Shown in pieces: positions 6,332 through 9,927 of a stretch of 9,927 bases of DNA (positions are counted from its first letter, which is position 1; each line of letters starts with the position of its first letter). The translations under genes and the position numbers were made by a program. Below the pieces are notes generated by a model. That model was given only the letters and a program-made list of their open reading frames with translations, did not search any database and was not told the DNA's origin. The DNA comes from JAVDCA01 sp036491235 (GTDB lineage Bacteria; Pseudomonadota; Alphaproteobacteria; Rhizobiales; Xanthobacteraceae): positions 1-9,927 of the forward strand of contig DASXCK010000119.1 of assembly GCA_036491235.1 (NCBI GenBank). The letters are read 5' to 3'.

Positions 6332-6363
6332 CCCCATTTGAAATGGGGTAGCCCCTTTTGGGC
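6332..6363. repeat. Tandem inverted repeats
   Basis: CCCCATTTGAAATGGGG (6332-6348) is symmetric around a single central base, with eight-base arms. Two bases later GCCC (6351-6354) pairs with GGGC (6360-6363) across CTTTT. The GGGG of the first hairpin could instead pair with the CCCC of the second, giving two mutually exclusive folds. The element lies 92 bases upstream of the small helical protein gene on the minus strand and 17 bases upstream of the EcfG-like site on the plus strand. It may be a binding site or an RNA structure. Confidence 0.45.
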
Positions 6364-6379
6364 GGGTCTGGAGCCCGTC

Positions 6380-6405
6380 GGAACGGAGCGATGTCGGCTG
6401 GCGTT
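6380..6405 (+). promoter_or_regulatory. EcfG-type general stress promoter sequence
   Basis: GGAAC (6380-6384) and CGTT (6402-6405) are separated by 17 bases. This matches the consensus used by the alphaproteobacterial general-stress sigma factor EcfG (GGAAC-N16/17-CGTT). I checked the other GGAAC occurrences on both strands that I could find and none has CGTT at this spacing. With equal base use, about 0.15 such matches are expected by chance in a window of this size. It points toward a stretch with no recognised gene. Confidence 0.45.
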
Positions 6406-6652
6406 CGTCCGGAACTGCCCGGCGGTTCTCGGCTGTACCTCGTGCTCATCTCCGGATTGGGTGTGCTGGCAGACGTGAGGCCGCCGCCGTCGCATTGGCT
6501 CTCCACTTCACCTCGCAGGGGATGCGCCACCGATGGATCTTCCCGGCGCTTCTGCGATGGCAGCACTCCCGGCGATCAGCATTCCGTAACGGATTACCGA
6601 CCGAGTCATGGCGTGGCTCGCGCAGAGTGAAACGGGACGACCGCGGACGAAT

Positions 6653-7429
6653 CTATTGCGTAGGCAATTGCTCGACCTGGGCGTAGACGGTCTCGGCGAC
6701 CTTGCGCAGGCGGGCGCCGCTTGCCTCGCCGCTCACCACATAGGCGATATTGCGCTCCGACCAGTACAGGGCGCCCACCCGCCCCACCCAATCGGAGCGC
6801 AGCGCGGAATCGGGGGCCTTGTTACGAGTGCTGTAGAGCGTGAAGCGTTCGCCCGATCCACTTTCATACATGAAGAACGCCGCCGCATCGCCACGGGGGC
6901 CGGGCAGCAGACGTCCGCCGACGAGTTTCAACCCGACCGGCTGGAGGTCGGGGATGCGCAGCTCGTAGCCTACCCGTCTGGAAAGCCACTGCACGAGGTG
7001 TGCCTGCTCGTTGGCCGGCACCTCGACGGGATGGCGCACCTCCACGACGTAGACCTTGTAGGCGTCGAGCGCGTCGGCCGTGAGGGTTGGGGCCGCGGGG
7101 GTCGGCACCGCGATCGTGCGCGCCATCCATCCGGCGACACCGCCGACAAGGAATGCTGCAAGCGTGGCCGCCGCCGCCATACCGCGCCACGAGCGTCCTG
7201 CGCGCTCGATCTGCCGCAAGCTCAGTTGCGAGGGGACCGGCTCGGTCGCGACCGCGCCGTAGCGCGTGCGAATGGCATCGGCGAGCGAGCGCCACGCGCT
7301 GACGCGCGCCAGGTCATCGGGGTGGCTCGCGAGCCAGGCTTCCACGGACCGCTTTCGGTCGGGCGCGAGCTCGCCGTCCACGTAGGCGTGGAGCTCCTCC
7401 TCGGTTACGGGCAGATCGCGATCGATCAT
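6653..7429 (-). CDS. Transmembrane anti-sigma factor (COG5662-like)
   Basis: This predicted inner-membrane anti-sigma factor should hold the ECF sigma encoded just upstream until a signal releases it. It has 258 residues. The cytosolic N-terminal domain (1-81) contains EEELHAYVDGELAPDRKRSVEAWLASHPDDLARV. One transmembrane helix lies at about 84-101 (MAAAATLAAFLVGGVAGW). The periplasmic domain has the conserved blocks EVPANEQAHLVQWLSRRVG, IPDLQPVGLKLVGGRLLPG and AAAFFMYESGSGERFTLY, which I associate with COG5662 proteins next to ECF sigma genes. The HxxxCxxC zinc motif of ZAS anti-sigma factors is absent; there is no cysteine at all. The ATG at 7429 follows GAGGA with good spacing and lies 22 bases after the sigma stop, so the two genes form an operon. 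The signal sensed is unknown. Confidence 0.88.
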   Translation of the reverse strand: MIDRDLPVTEEELHAYVDGELAPDRKRSVEAWLASHPDDLARVSAWRSLADAIRTRYGAVATEPVPSQLSLRQIERAGRSWRGMAAAATLAAFLVGGVAGWMARTIAVPTPAAPTLTADALDAYKVYVVEVRHPVEVPANEQAHLVQWLSRRVGYELRIPDLQPVGLKLVGGRLLPGPRGDAAAFFMYESGSGERFTLYSTRNKAPDSALRSDWVGRVGALYWSERNIAYVVSGEASGARLRKVAETVYAQVEQLPTQ

Positions 7430-7451
7430 CGTGCTTCCTCTTGGTCACCCG

Positions 7452-7943
7452 TTATTTCACACGGCGAAGCGCCGGGCGCTCGCCGTCGAGAAAACTCTTG
7501 ATCTGTGCGCGCGCCCGCGCGAGGCGCGACATCACGGTACCGACCGGCACGCCCTGCACCTCGGCGACCTCGCGATAGGTGAGGCCCTCGAGTACGACGA
7601 GCAGCAGGGCGGCGCGCTGCTCCTCGACGAGGCTCGCGAGCGCCCGCTCTATGTCGCGCGAGCCGGCCTCCGGTCCTGACATGTCGGGCGCATCGTCATC
7701 GCCGAGTAACGTCATCACGGGCCGGCGCGCCAGAGACCGCAGCCGGTTGCGGTTGAGGTTGGTCAAGATCGTGTACAGCCAGCTGCGCACGTCACCGCCA
7801 TGAAACAGATGTTCGGACCGCAGCGCACGCACGAGCGTATCCTGCACGAGGTCATCGGCAGTCTCCGAGTCACGCGTCAATGCTCGCGCGTACCGGCGCA
7901 ACGCCGGTATCGCCCTTTCGACGCCGCTCCGGAAACTACTCAC
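7452..7943 (-). CDS. ECF-family RNA polymerase sigma factor
   Basis: This is an extracytoplasmic-function sigma-70 factor that directs RNA polymerase to a small stress regulon. With a GTG start at 7943 it has 163 residues, normal for the family. Region 2 spans about 10-75 (IPALRRYARALTRDSETADDLVQDTLVRAL ... WLYTILTNLNRNRLR). After a variable acidic linker, region 4 spans about 100-152 (LASLVEEQRAALLLVVLEGLTYREVAEVQGVPVGTVMSRLARARAQIKSFL) with the helix-turn-helix GLTYREVAEVQGVPVGTVMSRL. The frame is open upstream to 8183, but that part is unlike any sigma factor and the family N terminus begins near this GTG. The ribosome binding site there is weak. It is first in an operon with the anti-sigma gene. 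Sigma genes of this type usually regulate themselves, but I could not identify the promoter. It may belong to the ECF26 group; that is a guess. Confidence 0.9.
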   Translation of the reverse strand: MSSFRSGVERAIPALRRYARALTRDSETADDLVQDTLVRALRSEHLFHGGDVRSWLYTILTNLNRNRLRSLARRPVMTLLGDDDAPDMSGPEAGSRDIERALASLVEEQRAALLLVVLEGLTYREVAEVQGVPVGTVMSRLARARAQIKSFLDGERPALRRVK

Positions 7944-8160
7944 CGGACCGATCCCACAGATCGGTGCGGCCGACCGCCTTCGCTGCGCTTCGGGGGCCCG
8001 CGAGCAAGCCCGCCCTGGCGCCGGCGATGGCCAGCGACTCGCCGACGTCCGTGCCTGCTGACGCGGCGCTGCTCGCTTTGTCAAACACCAACGCGGCCGT
8101 GCTATTCCGGCGCGCGCATCGCAACCAGCGTTGTTTCGGCTGCATGGTTGATGAGGTGTG

Positions 8161-8179
8161 GACCCTATGCCATAGGGTC
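8161..8179. promoter_or_regulatory. Perfect 19-base palindrome, candidate operator
   Basis: GACCCTATGCCATAGGGTC has nine-base arms, GACCCTATG and CATAGGGTC, that are exact reverse complements around one central C. Such a short loop cannot form a good RNA hairpin, so a dimeric protein binding site is more likely than a terminator. It lies about 217 bases upstream of the sigma start and 276 bases upstream of the phosphatase start. The half site ACCCTAT resembles those of MerR-type metal regulators such as CadR, but the total spacing is shorter than theirs. The binding protein is unknown. Confidence 0.5.
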
Positions 8180-8242
8180 GCAAGCATGTTTGCGATTGAG
8201 TCCGAGCCCGCGCCGGGCCGCGCCAGCGAGACTAGAGGCGTC

Positions 8243-8443
8243 ATGTCGAAATTCGCTGGGCTCATGCGCGGCAAACAAGGCTTGATCGTGGACTATGAGA
8301 ACCATTGCTCGCCATTCTGGGCGATCACCACGACAGTGTACACACAAAGCACCGCGTTAGTCCCTCAGCATTGGCGCGATGGCGGTCGCCTCGTCGGGAT
8401 CGATCGTCCGGTCGCGCCGAGCCTCGCCCCCATCGCCAATTGA
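8243..8443 (+). CDS. Possible small ORF of unknown function
   Basis: A 66-residue frame starts MSKFAGLMRGKQGLIVDYENHCSPFWAITTTVY and ends 12 bases before the histidine phosphatase ATG. GAGG lies four bases before the start. I recognise no family, and G/C use at third positions is lower than in the neighbouring genes. The frame is open much further upstream, which weakens the case for this start. It may be a chance frame or a remnant. Confidence 0.2.
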   Translation: MSKFAGLMRGKQGLIVDYENHCSPFWAITTTVYTQSTALVPQHWRDGGRLVGIDRPVAPSLAPIAN

Positions 8444-8455
8444 TGTGTTTTCATC

Positions 8456-9061
8456 ATGTCGCAACGGCTGCTCTATTTCATTCGCCACGGCGAAACGGAC
8501 TGGAATGCTGAAGGCCGCCTGCAGGGCCAGCACGACACGCCGCTCAACAAGATCGGCGTCGGCCAGGCTGTGCGCTGCGGCGGCATCCTGCGCGCGCTGA
8601 TCGAGCGCGAGGGGCGCGACCCGCTGACGTTCGATTACGTGGCAAGCCCGCTTAGCCGGACGCGCAACACCATGGAGCTGGTGCGCGCCGAGCTCGCCCT
8701 CGACCCGGCGGGCTACCGCACCGACGCGCGCCTCGCCGAGCTCTCGTTCGGCCGCTGGGAAGGATTCACGTTCGCCGAGCTCAAGGCGCGCGAGCCCGAT
8801 ACGCTCGCGCTAGCGACGCGCGAGCACGACAAATGGGGTTTTGTGCCGCCCGGCGGCGAGAGCTATTCCGACCTGCTCGTGCGCGTCAGCGCCTGGCACG
8901 CGAGCGTCGCGCGCGACACGATCGTGGTGTCGCATGGTGGTGTTGCGCGAACGCTTATCGTTCATTTCAAGATCGAGCCGCCTGCGGCGGCGCCGATTCA
9001 CAGTATCGAGCAGGGCGTCGTCTATCAGTTCACGCCCGGGCGGCTGACGCGCTTCACGTGA
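8456..9061 (+). CDS. Histidine phosphatase family protein (phosphoglycerate mutase-like)
   Basis: This is a cytosolic phosphatase of the histidine phosphatase (GpmB/CobC-like) superfamily, which works through a phospho-histidine intermediate. Its 201 residues begin MSQRLLYFIRHGETDWNAEGRLQGQHDTPLN: the RHGET signature places the catalytic His at 11 with Arg10 beside it. YVASPLSRTRNTMELV (61-76) supplies the second phosphate-binding arginine. ELSFGRWEG (95-103) holds the acid Glu, and VVSHGGVARTL (157-167) holds the second catalytic His at 160. Length is normal. The substrate cannot be assigned: the single-turn motif set does not distinguish phosphoglycerate mutase from broad phosphatases. In related genomes I remember a gene like this close to dnaJ, pdxH and fabI. 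No strong ribosome binding site precedes the ATG. It converges with the membrane protein gene 17 bases beyond its stop. Confidence 0.92.
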   Translation: MSQRLLYFIRHGETDWNAEGRLQGQHDTPLNKIGVGQAVRCGGILRALIEREGRDPLTFDYVASPLSRTRNTMELVRAELALDPAGYRTDARLAELSFGRWEGFTFAELKAREPDTLALATREHDKWGFVPPGGESYSDLLVRVSAWHASVARDTIVVSHGGVARTLIVHFKIEPPAAAPIHSIEQGVVYQFTPGRLTRFT

Positions 9062-9078
9062 TGCAAAGGAGCACGCCG

Positions 9079-9927
9079 CTAGGGCGCGGGCTTGCGGACC
9101 TTGTAAAGGCGAAACCGGCTGCCGCTGTAGACCAGCGTGAGGACGTCAGGTGCCGGATTGCTGAAGTCGTCCGCAGTATACATGACGTATAGGTAGTCGA
9201 ACTTGTCCTGCCATTGCCGCCAGTAGGGGGGATCGTCCGGGACGGCTCCGCCAGTCCCGCCGTTGGCGAGGTTCTCGACCGATGGCAGTTCCGTGTCGGT
9301 GCTCTCGGCAAGCCGGCGGTAGGCGGGCCGCACGGCCATGATCTGCTTGCCCGCGAAGACGAATGTATCGGCGACAAGCGCCGAACGCTCGATGATGGCG
9401 AGGCAGCCGGCATGCGCGAGCCCATAGTCAAGGGCGTCGATATCCGATGTGTCTTCCGACTGCGCGACCAGCACACGCGCGCCGCGTTGCGTGATGAGTC
9501 TCGTCGACGCCTGCACGTCGACGGCCTCGCGGGACAGCGCGCTCCAATTGACGAAGACCTCCACGATGCGCACGGCGAGCAGAAACAACAGCGCTAGCAC
9601 GATGCCGCCATCCGTGAGCCGGCTTGGTGTTTGCAGGCGGGTGAAGGCGATCGCGGTCAGTATGATCGCGATCGGCAGGCGCTGGTCGACCAGATAGGCT
9701 GTGTGCGTCACCGTCGGCATCGCGAGATAAACGAGAGCGCCGAGCCCGAGCAGGATCCACGCGGAAGGATGGACCTGCAGTTTGCGCAGGAACGCCGCCC
9801 ACGCCAGCACGGCGACCAAACCGGCCGCGAGCGCCAAGTCGGCGAGATCCGCGTAGGCGCTGACGACATAATAGAGCCCGTCGAGCTTGGCGGAGAGCGA
9901 CCACTCGTTCGTCCCGGCGAGCCCCCA
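9079..9927 (-). CDS. Polytopic membrane protein, C-terminal part (N terminus beyond window)
   Basis: The frame runs from the TAG at 9079 through the right edge without a stop, giving the last 282 residues. Counting from the edge, transmembrane helices lie at about 31-47 (LALAAGLVAVLAWAAFL), 56-71 (AWILLGLGALVYLAMP), 83-97 (LPIAIILTAIAFTRL) and 107-123. A soluble tail of about 155 residues follows, with RGARVLVAQSEDT, GLAHAGCLAIIERSALVADTFVFAGKQIMAVRP, PYWRQWQDKFDYLYVMYTADDFSNPAPDVLTLVYSGSRFRLYKV. I recall unnamed Rhizobiales membrane proteins with this tail. The overall form (several helices, then a soluble tail) would fit a GT-C-like glycosyltransferase fold, but no catalytic loop is visible here. 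The TTG at 9837 is only an internal codon, not a start. Confidence 0.8.
   Translation of the reverse strand, partial: WGLAGTNEWSLSAKLDGLYYVVSAYADLADLALAAGLVAVLAWAAFLRKLQVHPSAWILLGLGALVYLAMPTVTHTAYLVDQRLPIAIILTAIAFTRLQTPSRLTDGGIVLALLFLLAVRIVEVFVNWSALSREAVDVQASTRLITQRGARVLVAQSEDTSDIDALDYGLAHAGCLAIIERSALVADTFVFAGKQIMAVRPAYRRLAESTDTELPSVENLANGGTGGAVPDDPPYWRQWQDKFDYLYVMYTADDFSNPAPDVLTLVYSGSRFRLYKVRKPAP

Larger units (their letters stand above)
6241..6652. other. Intergenic region with no recognisable gene
   Basis: About 410 bases lie between the start of the small helical protein and the end of the anti-sigma gene. Short plus-strand frames exist (for example ATG 6391 and ATG 6520), but their products are unrecognised, rich in Arg/Ser/Pro and lack convincing ribosome binding sites. 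The stretch holds tandem hairpins (6332-6363), an EcfG-type promoter sequence (6380-6405) and TCCGTAACGGA at 6587-6597, symmetric around one base. A non-coding transcript is possible. Confidence 0.5.
7944..8455. other. Intergenic region between sigma factor and histidine phosphatase genes
   Basis: About 510 bases lie between divergent genes. I see no recognisable protein on either strand. The minus-strand frame ending at 7936 and the plus-strand frame ending at 8443 are long but have atypical composition. A perfect palindrome lies at 8161-8179 and GTGTACAC at 8336-8343. A TTGACA on the minus strand near 8076-8081 has no matching -10 hexamer. The stretch is longer than promoters alone need and may hold a decayed gene or a small RNA. 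Confidence 0.45.

Noticed and set aside
6608..7501. 297-codon plus-strand frame opposite the anti-sigma gene
   Set aside because: It is the antisense shadow of an anti-sigma gene with clear family motifs; its product shows no recognisable domain.
7944..8183. 80-residue N-terminal extension of the sigma factor
   Set aside because: The extra residues are Arg/Ala/Pro/Cys-rich, unlike any ECF sigma, and the family N terminus starts at the GTG at 7943.
7936..8274. 112-codon minus-strand frame upstream of the sigma gene
   Set aside because: No recognisable family, no good ribosome binding site, and it covers the 19-base palindrome. A chance frame is more likely, although the overlap of its stop with the sigma start was noted.

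Overview
The window is GC-rich, with dense short-spaced genes and strong G/C preference at third codon positions. The recognisable proteins (PdxH, an RT0821/Lpp0805-type lipoprotein, a DnaJ/CbpA-like co-chaperone, S21, an ECF sigma/anti-sigma pair, a HAMP-containing chemoreceptor) look like those of an alphaproteobacterium of the order Hyphomicrobiales (Bradyrhizobium/Rhodoplanes-like). This placement is by recall of protein families, without a database search.

Layout. (1) 1-610, minus: pdxH, cut by the left edge near its C terminus. (2) 609-1124, plus: a divergent lipoprotein gene whose start is ambiguous; a strong palindrome at 661-680 lies between the two promoters or inside the annotated 5' end. 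(3) 1122-1201: a nested inverted repeat that includes the lipoprotein stop codon. (4) 1318-2280, plus: a class-B J-domain protein. (5) 2376-4469, minus: a transmembrane methyl-accepting chemotaxis protein, convergent with the J-protein gene. (6) 4470-5035: about 570 bases without a convincing gene. (7) 5036-5909, plus: an apparent operon of ribosomal protein S21 (UUG start) and two small conserved unknown proteins. (8) 5920-6240, minus: a small helical unknown protein, convergent with the operon. (9) 6241-6652: a non-coding stretch with tandem hairpins and a well-formed EcfG-type promoter that has no recognisable target gene. (10) 6653-7943, minus: an ECF sigma factor gene followed by its membrane anti-sigma gene. 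(11) 7944-8455: non-coding, with a perfect 19-base palindrome and one weak small ORF. (12) 8456-9061, plus: a histidine phosphatase. (13) 9079-9927, minus: the C-terminal part of a polytopic membrane protein, cut by the right edge.

How the parts fit. pdxH, the lipoprotein gene, the J-protein gene and the histidine phosphatase resemble a conserved housekeeping neighbourhood of this order. The block from about 2.3 to 8.4 kb (chemoreceptor, S21 cluster, sigma/anti-sigma) looks like accessory material within it, with a theme of stress response and sensing. I see no insertion sequence, CRISPR array, tRNA, rRNA, phage gene or defence system, and no clear evidence of a wholly new system. The best leads are the orphan EcfG-type promoter, the S21-linked small genes and the unexplained palindromes.
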